From Treponema sp. (GTDB lineage: Bacteria > Spirochaetota > Spirochaetia > Treponematales > Breznakiellaceae): a stretch of 32,862 nt of DNA. Under the pieces are notes generated by a model that was given only the letters and a program-made list of their open reading frames with translations, did not search any database and was not told where the DNA came from. Below are positions 16,423 through 24,012 of the stretch, one piece after another. A program made the translations under genes and the position numbers. The DNA is taken from the NCBI GenBank assembly GCA_031264395.1, contig JAISEB010000263.1:1-32862 (forward strand). The letters run 5' to 3'. Numbering within the stretch: position 1 is the stretch's first letter; each line of letters opens with the position of its first letter.

Positions 16423-16444
16423 GGCTCCTCCTCGGTTCAGAAGG

Positions 16445-16473
16445 ACCTTAGCACAAACGGCGTGTTTTTACAA
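16445..16473 (-). promoter_or_regulatory. Promoter of the XRE-cupin gene
   Basis: TTGTAA (16473-16468), 17-nt spacer, TAAGGT (16450-16445) on the minus strand, leaving a leader of about 15 nt with AGGAGGAG. The match to consensus is moderate. Confidence 0.4.
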
Positions 16474-16551
16474 GAGAGAAAGGACAATTCCGAATTTAAC
16501 CACAACGAACCTCCGGTTCGCCCTCGCGGACAAACACGGACTCTATTGTAA

Positions 16552-16650
16552 GAATTCAACCACGGACTTTACGGACAAAACCGGACTTTTGGTTTCAAAT
16601 TTATATTTTGTCCGTGTTGGTCCGTGTCTGTCCGTGGTTATTTTGAATTC
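16552..16650. repeat. Dispersed ACCACGGAC/GTCCGTGGT repeat, copy 1
   Basis: GAATTCAACCACGGAC at the left and GTCCGTGGTTATTTTGAATTC at the right form an inverted repeat with GAATTCAA/TTGAATTC ends (16552-16559, 16643-16650). The inside (16558-16639) is about 90% the same as 29477-29556. The right half shows TCCGTG repeated at intervals of 9-10 nt. It lies between the end of the 215-residue gene and the regulator promoter. No coding frame is preserved. Confidence 0.7.
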
Positions 16651-16678
16651 GACATTATTGCGCCCCGCGCCGGGATGC

Positions 16679-17326
16679 TCAGGGGGCGGCGTTTCCCCGG
16701 AGGGCGGCGGCAAGTTCCTTCCAGACAAGCTGATCCTTTTCAGAAAGCCGCCTGAATTCGTCCTGCCTGCCGTAGGCGGAAAGCTCTATGAAACGGTCCG
16801 TCCGCTCTTTCAGGGCGGCGAATTTTTGCTCTTCGAATTCGGCAAGCCAGGGGGGAATTTTTTTGAAGGACGAAAGAAGCGCTCCGTAATGCGGGGCGCA
16901 CAGCCCTTCGGAAGAAGTAAAGGCGTTTATCAGATCCTGTTCATCCGCTTCCGCGCCGCCGCATCCCGCCAGAAAGCCAAGATACTCATGCTCTATGCGG
17001 TCCTTCTCCGCGCAGATGGGGCATTGCCCGGCGGGCCGCCAGGGTTTCCGTTTTTTGAAATGGGCTATCCTGTCTTCAAGAATATCACGCCCCAGAATGG
17101 CGACGGCAAGGCCGTCACGGAAGGAAAGGAGCTTCCGGGAATGGAAGGCGCAGAACCCCCCGGCATCGCGGTGAGCCTTGCGGAAACCCCGGTCGGACAC
17201 ATGCTCAAAGAGCAGGTTGTCGATGTACCGTTCGGCCCTGTCCGATATGATGCGGCAGAGGGGGCAGCCGGGAAGGGCCGAAGCCTTCTGGAGCTCAAAA
17301 TAATTGATGTGCCTGTCCGCCGCCAT
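16679..17326 (-). CDS. Cys/His-rich protein, DUF6062-like, with two zinc-type modules
   Basis: The 215-residue soluble protein carries two copies of a CPxC...CxxH arrangement: C21/C24 (CPLC) with C59/H62 (FCAFH), and C102/C105 (CPIC) with C143/H146 (LCAPH). Spacing inside the copies is similar (35 and 38 residues between the pairs), so an internal duplication with two metal sites is likely. The C-terminal half is helical and charged. I place it in the DUF6062 group from memory of this pattern; its function is unknown. Its ATG shares a base with the rpiA stop (TAATG), so it is the last gene of the operon and is translationally coupled. Confidence 0.7.
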   Translation of the reverse strand: MAADRHINYFELQKASALPGCPLCRIISDRAERYIDNLLFEHVSDRGFRKAHRDAGGFCAFHSRKLLSFRDGLAVAILGRDILEDRIAHFKKRKPWRPAGQCPICAEKDRIEHEYLGFLAGCGGAEADEQDLINAFTSSEGLCAPHYGALLSSFKKIPPWLAEFEEQKFAALKERTDRFIELSAYGRQDEFRRLSEKDQLVWKELAAALRGNAAP

Positions 17327-18027
17327 TATTTCCTCACCTCTACCGTTCCGTCCCCGCGGGCGGCGTACAGCACGGGCCGGAGCCTTGTAAAGAAGCCGTT
17401 TTCCACGACGCCCGGTATACGGTTAATTTCGTCTTCCATGACAACAGGATCGGCGCTTTCCCTGAACCTGACGTCAAGGATGAGGTTCCCGTGTTCGGTG
17501 ATCACAGGCCCGGCCTTGCGAAGCGCCGCCCTGAGGATGACTTCCGCGCCGAAGGCTTCAAGGGCGCGGGCCGCCTGAACGCGGGCTTCCGGGATGATCT
17601 CCACGGGTACGGGAAAACTCATTCCCAGGCTCTTTACCAGCTTGCGTTCGTCGGCCACAAGGGCGAAGGAAGATGACGCGTAGGCGGCCAGTTTTTCAAT
17701 GAGCAGCGCCCCGCCGCCGCCCTTGACACAGCGGTTTTCGCCGTCCACTTCGTCGGCGCCGTCTATGGTAAGATCGAGGCCCCCTTCAAGCTCCCGCGAA
17801 TTAAGGGTAAAGACGGGGATCTTCCATTTTTCGCAGTCCATAAGCGATTGAAAACTCGTGGGAAACGCGGCGACGTCCCTCAGTTTTCCACAGGCGAGCA
17901 GTTCACCCACCCGGCCTATCACGTGAACGGCGGTGGAGCCTGTGCCCAGCCCCAGCTTCATGCCGCTTTTTACCAGGGCGTCCGCGGCGGTCCTGCCCGC
18001 AAGGATCTTCATGTCGTCACTGTTCAT
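17326..18027 (-). CDS. rpiA: Ribose-5-phosphate isomerase A
   Basis: Interconverts ribose 5-phosphate and ribulose 5-phosphate in the cytoplasm. Diagnostic motifs are GLGTGSTAVHVIG near the N-terminus, LTIDGADEVDG in the middle and KGGGGALLIEKLAA with the catalytic Lys just after. Length (233 residues) is usual for RpiA. I chose the ATG at 18027 because GAGGAA lies correctly upstream; an in-frame TTG further upstream would place extra residues without a ribosome site. The stop of aroDE lies 7 nt before the start, inside the ribosome site, and the following gene overlaps its stop, so it is in the middle of a tightly coupled operon. Confidence 0.93.
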   Translation of the reverse strand: MNSDDMKILAGRTAADALVKSGMKLGLGTGSTAVHVIGRVGELLACGKLRDVAAFPTSFQSLMDCEKWKIPVFTLNSRELEGGLDLTIDGADEVDGENRCVKGGGGALLIEKLAAYASSSFALVADERKLVKSLGMSFPVPVEIIPEARVQAARALEAFGAEVILRAALRKAGPVITEHGNLILDVRFRESADPVVMEDEINRIPGVVENGFFTRLRPVLYAARGDGTVEVRK

Positions 18028-18034
18028 GGCTTCC

Positions 18035-19543
18035 TCAAAAAACAACGCGCGAAACAAGCTGTCCGCTCAATTCCTTTCCCATAAAGGCGGCGTACTGAAA
18101 GCAGGCCTGCCGTATGAGCATGTCCCTTCCGTTTTTGATGCGGCACCCGGCGGCAAGGGCCCGCTGGAGGAGGGGCGTAACCTCGGGCCTGTACACAAGA
18201 TCCATCACCTGCTCGCGGCCGTGAAACACATAGGACGGCAGGGGGTCTCTTTCCGCGCTGCCTTCCATGCCGGCCGGGGTGGTATTGATGATAATGTCTG
18301 AATAATTGCCCATCGCCGCGAGCCCCTGGCTGTCCAGCCCGCCCCACCGGAATTTATAGACGGAGGCAAGATCGCGGGCGCGCACCACCGTCCGGTTCAG
18401 GATAAGGGCCCTGCCGCCAAGGCGGTGAATCTCAAAGGCTACGGCGCGGGCCGCCCCCCCCGCTCCTATGATCGTGACGCGCCGCCGCTTCAGGTTTTTG
18501 AGCCCCGAAAAATCCAGCAGCGAATCCGAAAATCCCCTGGCGTCGGTGTTGAACCCCGTCCACAATCCGCCGGAATTGACTATGGTATTGCAGGCCCCTA
18601 TGGCCACGGTCTCGGCGGACCTGTGGGCAAGCATGGGAAGGATCGCTTCCTTGTAGGGCACCGTTACCGAAAGCCCCGAAAAGCCGAGTTCCTCCGCGAG
18701 CGACACAAGGGACGCGGCCGAATCGGCGGGAACGGGCACGTATACCGCGTTGGTATTTTCCATGGCAAAGACGGCGTTGAAGAAACGGGGACTGTCGCTG
18801 ACCGTAAGGGGATACCCTGTTACGCCGTAAATTTTTGTGGAAAGGCCAATCTCCCGGAAACGGTACAGTTCGGCAAGTTCCCGCACGTCTATCTGTCCTG
18901 GAGCGGCGGGCGGTATATCCTTCTCGCCCGAGGGGCTCGCGTAACTCAGGCGGGAACCTATCCGTTCGGCAAGGATGCGCGTGATCATGCCGAAGCGCCC
19001 CATGCCAAGGACAACCTTCTCTATGTCCGCCGTTTCCCCGGCGGCCTGCACGATGCGTATAACATCGGCAAGAGAACGGGGCGTTACCGCCATCTTCGCC
19101 ATTTCATCGCCGGCGTGGCAAAGGCTTTGTATCTTTTCGGCAAGGTTCCCTTCCGCGCCGTTTATGTCGTGACAGGAACGTATGATCCTTGTACCGAAGG
19201 TCCGCGCCGCCTCTTCAAGGCTCGGCACGTTGAGATCTTCCTCTATGTCCACATAGGCAAAATTCCGCCTGCGGTCCGCCTCGGCAAAGGCAAGGCCCCG
19301 CGAAAGGAGGTTGATGCGCGCGCCTTCTCCGCCCGAATAAAAGCCCCCGTCCGCCTTGCGCCTGATGGTAAGGATCACGGGAAGCCCCGCCTGTTCGGGA
19401 AAACGGCGTATCATGAGCCGTTCGTCCGGCTCAAGACAGTCGACCCGCAGTTCGGCGATGTCGGCGTATTTCCGGTACTTTGCCAGAATTTCCAGATCGC
19501 GGGCAAGGGTTTTTCCGGTAAGGCAGAGACAGATTTTAGCCAT
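18035..19543 (-). CDS. aroDE: Fused 3-dehydroquinate dehydratase (type I) and shikimate dehydrogenase
   Basis: The 502-residue protein covers steps three and four of the shikimate pathway. Residues 1-225 are type I dehydroquinase: ELR at 31-33, the catalytic His H125 (RSCHD), the Schiff-base Lys K150 (AKMAVTP) and the C-terminal SAPGQ-like AAPGQIDV. Residues about 237-502 are shikimate dehydrogenase: S249/S251 (TVSDSP) for shikimate, K298 (VTVPYKEAI), D334 (FNTDARGF), and a nucleotide loop IIGAGGAARAV (about 356). All key residues are kept. The same order of domains occurs in plants and some bacteria including chlamydiae and spirochaetes. An 8-base G tract (18461-18454) encodes the nucleotide loop. 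It starts 2 nt after the stop of the upstream gene. Confidence 0.93.
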   Translation of the reverse strand: MAKICLCLTGKTLARDLEILAKYRKYADIAELRVDCLEPDERLMIRRFPEQAGLPVILTIRRKADGGFYSGGEGARINLLSRGLAFAEADRRRNFAYVDIEEDLNVPSLEEAARTFGTRIIRSCHDINGAEGNLAEKIQSLCHAGDEMAKMAVTPRSLADVIRIVQAAGETADIEKVVLGMGRFGMITRILAERIGSRLSYASPSGEKDIPPAAPGQIDVRELAELYRFREIGLSTKIYGVTGYPLTVSDSPRFFNAVFAMENTNAVYVPVPADSAASLVSLAEELGFSGLSVTVPYKEAILPMLAHRSAETVAIGACNTIVNSGGLWTGFNTDARGFSDSLLDFSGLKNLKRRRVTIIGAGGAARAVAFEIHRLGGRALILNRTVVRARDLASVYKFRWGGLDSQGLAAMGNYSDIIINTTPAGMEGSAERDPLPSYVFHGREQVMDLVYRPEVTPLLQRALAAGCRIKNGRDMLIRQACFQYAAFMGKELSGQLVSRVVF

Positions 19544-19545
19544 GC

Positions 19546-20022
19546 CTAAAAATCCGAACGGGACACAAAAATGGCGGTAACAAGGCCCCCGGCGTCCAGG
19601 CTGACCTGAAGCTCCACGGGCCAGCCCCTTCCCGGCAGGGAAAGGCGGATCAGGTTTCCTTCATCCAGGGCGTCTTCCCCCAGCTCCAGCGCGACGGCCG
19701 GTTTTCCGTCCCCTATCTTTACCTTCCGGTAGGTTTTAAGCCCGACCTGCCAGACCCTGTCCTTGAAAATATAACAGTCCGCCGCGTCGTACACAAACAC
19801 AACGTCGTCCTGCCATTCGGCGTTTCCCCTGACGGCGTACACGGATTTGGGAGGGCCAAAACGGCCTATGAGGTTTTCAAGGGTGAAGCCGATAAGGGAA
19901 GCCGCGTCGGCTTCCGCCGGGGAAGCGGCCGGAACGGAAGGAGAGGCGGGCGGCTCGTCGGGCCAGAGGGGGGAAACAAGGATGAAAAACGGAAGGAGCC
20001 AGAAAAGCCGGAACACCACCAT
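19546..20022 (-). CDS. Secreted protein of 158 residues, function unknown
   Basis: A signal peptide is clear (MVVFRLFWLLPFFILVSPLW), followed by a Pro/Ala/Ser-rich linker (about 22-42) and a compact beta-rich domain (about 43-158: FTLENLIGRFGPPKSVYAVR ... DCYIFKDRVWQVGLKTYRKV). The LENLIGRFGPPKSVYA pattern resembles the small SmpA/OmlA-like lipoprotein fold, in which a short helix-G-x-P element precedes sheets, but there is no lipobox Cys, so this is only a suggestion. It ends with TAG two bases before the aroDE start. It is the first gene of the operon; no good ribosome site is seen, and a TATAGA box lies 8 nt before the ATG. Confidence 0.65.
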   Translation of the reverse strand: MVVFRLFWLLPFFILVSPLWPDEPPASPSVPAASPAEADAASLIGFTLENLIGRFGPPKSVYAVRGNAEWQDDVVFVYDAADCYIFKDRVWQVGLKTYRKVKIGDGKPAVALELGEDALDEGNLIRLSLPGRGWPVELQVSLDAGGLVTAIFVSRSDF

Positions 20023-20030
20023 GCCCTTAC

Positions 20031-20057
20031 TCTATACGGATCGCGCGGATTTCGCAA
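20031..20057 (-). promoter_or_regulatory. Possible -10/-35 of the aroDE operon
   Basis: TATAGA (20036-20031) on the minus strand lies 8 nt before the ATG at 20022. A weak TTGCGA (20057-20052) is 15 nt further upstream. If used, the RNA would have almost no leader. Confidence 0.3.
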
Positions 20058-20095
20058 CCTTTTCCCCCGGTTTCTGTCTTATATGGGTGAAGAAA

Positions 20096-21682
20096 ATGAT
20101 AGTTCTTGAAAAAATGACCCTTTGCGAGGTATGCCGCAAAGCGGAAGCGAAATACAGGAACAGGCCGGCCTTCCGCGTGTTTTCTGGCGGCGGCGTTTCC
20201 CGCGAAACAAGTTACCGCGAATGGGGGAATCTGTCGCGGAATTTCGCCGCGCGCCTTGCGTCAATGGGAATCGCGCCGGGTGGCAGGGTGATGATCCTCG
20301 CGGAAAACTGCCCCGGCTGGGCCGCCGCCTATTTTGGAACGGCCCTGGCCGGCATGGTGTCGGTGCCGGTGCTGACGGATTTCAGCCCCGTCCAGATAGC
20401 CGGCATCGCCGCGCACGCGGGTATTTCGGCCTGCTGCGTCACAGAGGGAACCCTGGCAAAGGCAATGGCCGCGATCCGGGAGGGCGGCGCGGAGGGAAAC
20501 CTGAACGCGGATTTCCCCCTGATTTACATAGACAGGCCCGAAAGTTTCGCCGCCCCTTCGCGGTTCCCGGACCCGGCGGAACCGGAGCCGGACGATCTTG
20601 CGTCCATCATCTACACAAGCGGAACCATGGGCGCAAGCAAGGGGGTAATGCTTTCCCACCGCAACATCGTCTTCTGCGCGGCGGCTTCCCGGTCCTTTGT
20701 AAAAATATACCCCCGCGACAGGCTTCTTTCCGTCCTTCCCCTTGCCCACGCGTATGAATGTACGCTGGGGCTCGTTACGCCGGTGATAAGCGGCGCTTCC
20801 GTTACCTACCTGGACAAGCCGCCTTCCCAAACGGTTCTCTCTCCGGCGCTCAAGGCAATACGGCCCACCGCCATGGTGACTGTCCCCCTGTTCATTGAAA
20901 AGATCTTCAGGCGGAACATGGCCCCCGCCCTCGCGGCAAACCCCCTGTTCCGTTTTCCCCCGGCCCGGCCGCTCGCGCTGTTCATAGCCGGGCGGAAGCT
21001 CGCGGCGGTGTTCGGCAAATCGATACGGTTCTTCGGCACGGGCGGCGCGCCGCTTCAGGCGGAAACCGAAGACTTTCTCCGCAAAATCAAATTCCCCTAC
21101 GCGCCCGGCTACGGCCTTACCGAGACGGCCCCGCTTGTCGCCGGAACAGGCCCTTTCCGCTTTCCCGCCCGTTCCTCAGGTTCCGTGCTAAAAGGCGTCC
21201 GCATACGCCTTTCCGCCGAGGGTGAAATACAGGTACAGGGCCCCAATGTCATGATGGGTTATTACCGGGACGAGGAAAGAACCAGGGAAGCCTTTACCCC
21301 CGACGGGTGGCTCAAAACCGGCGACACGGGTTCTCTGGACAGGAAGGGACGCCTGTACATAAAAGGGAGGCTCAAAAACATCATACTTGGCCCCTCGGGC
21401 GAAAACATCTACCCCGAGGAAATCGAAGAGCTCCTTACCTCCTCCGTACTGGTGGAAGACGCCCTTGTCCGCCCCGGAGAAAAAGGAGAGATTGTGGCGT
21501 TTGTGGTGTTAAGCGAAACGGCGAAGACCGCCGCGAACGCCCTTGGAAACGCGCTTGAAGAACTTAAAAAAATAGTCAACCGGCGTCTCGCGGCCTTTTC
21601 CCGCCTCAGCCGCATAGAGGTACAGAAGGAGCCTTTCAAAAAAACCCCGACAATGAAAATCAGAAGGTATCTTTACAGTTAG
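20096..21682 (+). CDS. Long-chain acyl-CoA synthetase-like AMP-forming enzyme
   Basis: About 528 residues from the ATG at 20096. The phosphate loop is IIYTSGTMGASKGVMLSHRN (about 177-196), A5 is GYGLTETAPLV (about 340), the ATP/hinge region is WLKTGDTGSLDRKGRLYIKG and the final lysine is in TPTMKIRRYLY at the very C-terminus. This matches FadD/LC-FACS-type enzymes that load fatty acids onto CoA for phospholipid synthesis or turnover, acting at the inner face of the membrane. The frame is open further upstream, but that part overlaps the divergent secreted-protein gene and lacks a ribosome site. GTGAAGAA precedes the chosen ATG; another ATG follows at codon 7. Monocistronic; a hairpin repeat begins directly after the TAG stop. 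Confidence 0.88.
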   Translation: MIVLEKMTLCEVCRKAEAKYRNRPAFRVFSGGGVSRETSYREWGNLSRNFAARLASMGIAPGGRVMILAENCPGWAAAYFGTALAGMVSVPVLTDFSPVQIAGIAAHAGISACCVTEGTLAKAMAAIREGGAEGNLNADFPLIYIDRPESFAAPSRFPDPAEPEPDDLASIIYTSGTMGASKGVMLSHRNIVFCAAASRSFVKIYPRDRLLSVLPLAHAYECTLGLVTPVISGASVTYLDKPPSQTVLSPALKAIRPTAMVTVPLFIEKIFRRNMAPALAANPLFRFPPARPLALFIAGRKLAAVFGKSIRFFGTGGAPLQAETEDFLRKIKFPYAPGYGLTETAPLVAGTGPFRFPARSSGSVLKGVRIRLSAEGEIQVQGPNVMMGYYRDEERTREAFTPDGWLKTGDTGSLDRKGRLYIKGRLKNIILGPSGENIYPEEIEELLTSSVLVEDALVRPGEKGEIVAFVVLSETAKTAANALGNALEELKKIVNRRLAAFSRLSRIEVQKEPFKKTPTMKIRRYLYS

Positions 21683-21684
21683 TT

Positions 21685-21721
21685 GAGCTTGTTCTAAAAA
21701 CTGAAGTTTTGGAACAGCCTC
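21685..21721. repeat. Hairpin repeat with C-type loop at the 3' end of the acyl-CoA synthetase gene
   Basis: GAGCTTGTTCTAAAA, loop ACTGAAG, then TTTTGGAACAGCCTC. The left arm matches hairpin A of the element at 15662, while the loop and right arm match its hairpin C, so it looks like an A/C hybrid. It starts 3 nt after the stop codon and marks the left border of the A+T-rich restriction-modification segment. Confidence 0.6.
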
Positions 21722-21774
21722 AGATGTTAAACAGCCTGTTATGTGCCATTATGCCTAACAATTTTTTATAGTAA

Positions 21775-22683
21775 TTAAAAATAACCTCTACTAAGAATTT
21801 CATTTTCTTCAATATCGTTTATTAAACTGGCAATATGTTCAATAAATCTCAAAAATGTATCATCAGCAAATGGATGAGAAGTAAGAAATTCTCTATAGGC
21901 ATCTATTTTTGAAATTCTTTCGATGGACGAAGAATAATTTTGCCTTTCCCCAGATCCAATTCTTTTTGCTTTTCGCAAAATAATTATTTCATCAATAGCA
22001 GTTGTACTTGAACTTATAGGTGTCATATCAAGCCATTCGCATAACAAAATATATTTTGCTGTTGGAACACTTGATTTTAAGTCTAACGCCGTTGCAGATG
22101 CTTCTTGGAACATCGTTTTATCCAAATTTGTTTTGCATTCACACGCCAAATAAGCAATGTTTGCTTCTCTTGTAATACTTTTTTCAAAAGACGGATAATG
22201 GCTTGATTTTAAATATATAGGACGTGCTATTGCAAAGTCTTGATCTTTTTGCTTTAAAACAATACCACCGCCAGCAGTTTCTATAGATAAAGTTGAATCA
22301 AACCTGATACCGGAAATACAAGAGGTAGGACCAAGGACAATATTTTTTTCTTTGATTTTTTCTTTAAAAATACAATTAACCAATAAAGGCAAAAATTCCT
22401 CTAATACAGTATTGTCCAGTTTTAACTGTCCCTTTTGTCTATATAAGAAATCTTCACCACTTGCAAATATAAGATCGATCTCTATGTAGTTTTTATACGT
22501 GTTTAATAATTCTACGGAACTGGAGACAATTTTATCAAATTTACCTTCCAGGTGTAATAGCGTGTCTCTCCAAATAACATATCTATCAATTGCTTCTTTA
22601 ATTTTTGTTTTATCTGAGGCAGGCAATTTGTTATTGTTTAACAATGCTTTAAGTTTATCACCGTGTGTTGTTGGAATATCCAT
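21775..22683 (-). CDS. Type II restriction endonuclease, Bpu10I family
   Basis: A 302-residue protein whose core matches what I recall of Bpu10I-type enzymes: YLACECKTNLDKTMFQEA (with E182-x-K184 as the probable metal site of a PD-(D/E)XK nuclease) followed by YILLCEWLDMTPIS and IDEIIILRKAKR. A preceding IRFDSTL may supply the first acidic residue. Bpu10I itself recognises CCTNAGC with two different subunits; here only one nuclease gene is present, so the site and architecture may differ. Its ATG is 2 nt from the methyltransferase stop, making a methyltransferase-first operon. Codon use is strongly A/T-ending, unlike neighbours on both sides, consistent with horizontal transfer. It ends with TAA, without frameshifts. 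Confidence 0.75.
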   Translation of the reverse strand: MDIPTTHGDKLKALLNNNKLPASDKTKIKEAIDRYVIWRDTLLHLEGKFDKIVSSSVELLNTYKNYIEIDLIFASGEDFLYRQKGQLKLDNTVLEEFLPLLVNCIFKEKIKEKNIVLGPTSCISGIRFDSTLSIETAGGGIVLKQKDQDFAIARPIYLKSSHYPSFEKSITREANIAYLACECKTNLDKTMFQEASATALDLKSSVPTAKYILLCEWLDMTPISSSTTAIDEIIILRKAKRIGSGERQNYSSSIERISKIDAYREFLTSHPFADDTFLRFIEHIASLINDIEENEILSRGYF

Positions 22684-22685
22684 CT

Positions 22686-23900
22686 TTAAACCTCCACTAA
22701 CGAATTGATTTTATAAAAAGGTGATGGTTGTATATCAGATACCCTTTCCATTGCGTTGTATAAATCATCTAGCGATTCAGCAGGTGCAGACGATAAAACA
22801 CTTGTTAATAACCTATGGGCAATATCTTTTGATTTCGGTATTGGATTTGTTATATTTTTTGATGAAGTAAAATGCAAAATATCCTCATAAATATTTATAC
22901 CATATCTATTAACAAAAACTCGTTCTTGTCTGTTTAATAATCCCATATCCGAACAGGTACAAGCAATCTCAGCGACGATCTCGCCATTTAAAAAATTGGT
23001 TTTTCTAACAGATGACTCCCTCCCAACAATAAACACTATCCTTGAATTATTTTTACAAATACGATTTAATTCTGTAAAAACTAAAGCCATGTCAATGCAA
23101 TATTGTATAACAGTATAAAACCTGTTTCCCCTGTTTTTTCTATTTGATCCTATTTCTGCTTGAGCAGATGGTAAAACATTTCCGTTTAAATACTCAGATG
23201 AACTTCTATACTGCTGATGATAATTGAAAACATTGATGTACGGAGGTGAAGTTATTACAAAATCAATTAAGGAATTGGGAAAAGATGTTTCTCTTGCATC
23301 TTCTTGAAGTACAGATATTTTTTGCGTTGAAATCGGCAAAGACTTTATCAAATCCTTGATCTTGAACCATTTCATTACCAACCATTTTTTTGAAAAATTT
23401 TTCTTATAAAAATCAATTAATATTATAAAACAGTCTAGTAATATTTTGTATTTTGAATCGGAATATTTATCGACCAATTTTTCTATCTGAATTATAACAT
23501 TATCATTTTCTGCAAATAAAGATTCTGAGTACAATATTCCATATTTAATTAAAATATTTTCAAACTCGTTTACTAATAATATTCTATACGCAAAATCGTA
23601 ATTTATTAATTCATAAATTTTTGATAGACAAATAGCCGCATAATTTATATCTGTTCCATAGGTTTGTCTATGTAACTCACCAGCTTCCAAAAGAGTTGTT
23701 CCACTTCCTAAGAAAGGATCATATATTGTATCTACACTTTTTGAATAGTAATTTAATAACACCTGAACTAGCTGTGGAGAAAATTGCCCATTCCAAGGCA
23801 GAGGATTAGTCTTATATCGATTATCTATATTCAACAAATTTTGCTCTATTGAATTATTATCAAGGGGAATATTTTCGAAAAACCCATTAAAATGCCCCAT
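22686..23900 (-). CDS. DNA amino-methyltransferase (N4-cytosine or N6-adenine) of the restriction pair
   Basis: 404 residues. Motif X-like WNGQFSPQLVQVLL leads into motif I DPFLGSGTT (61-69), and the catalytic motif IV is TSPPY (217-221). TSPPY with Ser is typical of N4-cytosine methyltransferases. The roughly 150 residues between I and IV could hold the target-recognition domain, an alpha-like order. It protects host DNA from the partner nuclease encoded just downstream. I start it at the ATG at 23900. The frame is open to 24140, but that part covers hairpin DNA and reads as unlikely protein. AGGAG lies 13 nt upstream, further than usual. A 7-codon frame (23910-23887) overlaps the start. The promoter contains a poly-G tract (see that entry). 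Confidence 0.88.
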   Translation of the reverse strand: MGHFNGFFENIPLDNNSIEQNLLNIDNRYKTNPLPWNGQFSPQLVQVLLNYYSKSVDTIYDPFLGSGTTLLEAGELHRQTYGTDINYAAICLSKIYELINYDFAYRILLVNEFENILIKYGILYSESLFAENDNVIIQIEKLVDKYSDSKYKILLDCFIILIDFYKKNFSKKWLVMKWFKIKDLIKSLPISTQKISVLQEDARETSFPNSLIDFVITSPPYINVFNYHQQYRSSSEYLNGNVLPSAQAEIGSNRKNRGNRFYTVIQYCIDMALVFTELNRICKNNSRIVFIVGRESSVRKTNFLNGEIVAEIACTCSDMGLLNRQERVFVNRYGINIYEDILHFTSSKNITNPIPKSKDIAHRLLTSVLSSAPAESLDDLYNAMERVSDIQPSPFYKINSLVEV

Positions 23901-23929
23901 TTTTATCCATTTTCTCCTGTATATTCTGT

Positions 23930-23969
23930 ATAATATCACAGAATGAAACCTTTGACAAGATCCCCCCCC
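23930..23969 (-). promoter_or_regulatory. Promoter of the restriction-modification operon with an adjacent 8-G tract
   Basis: On the minus strand: eight G (23969-23962), ATC, TTGTCA (23958-23953), a 17-nt spacer and TATTAT (23935-23930). The leader is about 23 nt and contains AGGAG (23918-23914). The boxes and spacing are near consensus. A homopolymer tract touching the -35 region is a classic arrangement for slippage-controlled transcription. Confidence 0.6.
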
Positions 23970-24012
23970 TATGGATTTTGTCCCCGATGGATTTTTATGT
24001 AAAAAACATAAA

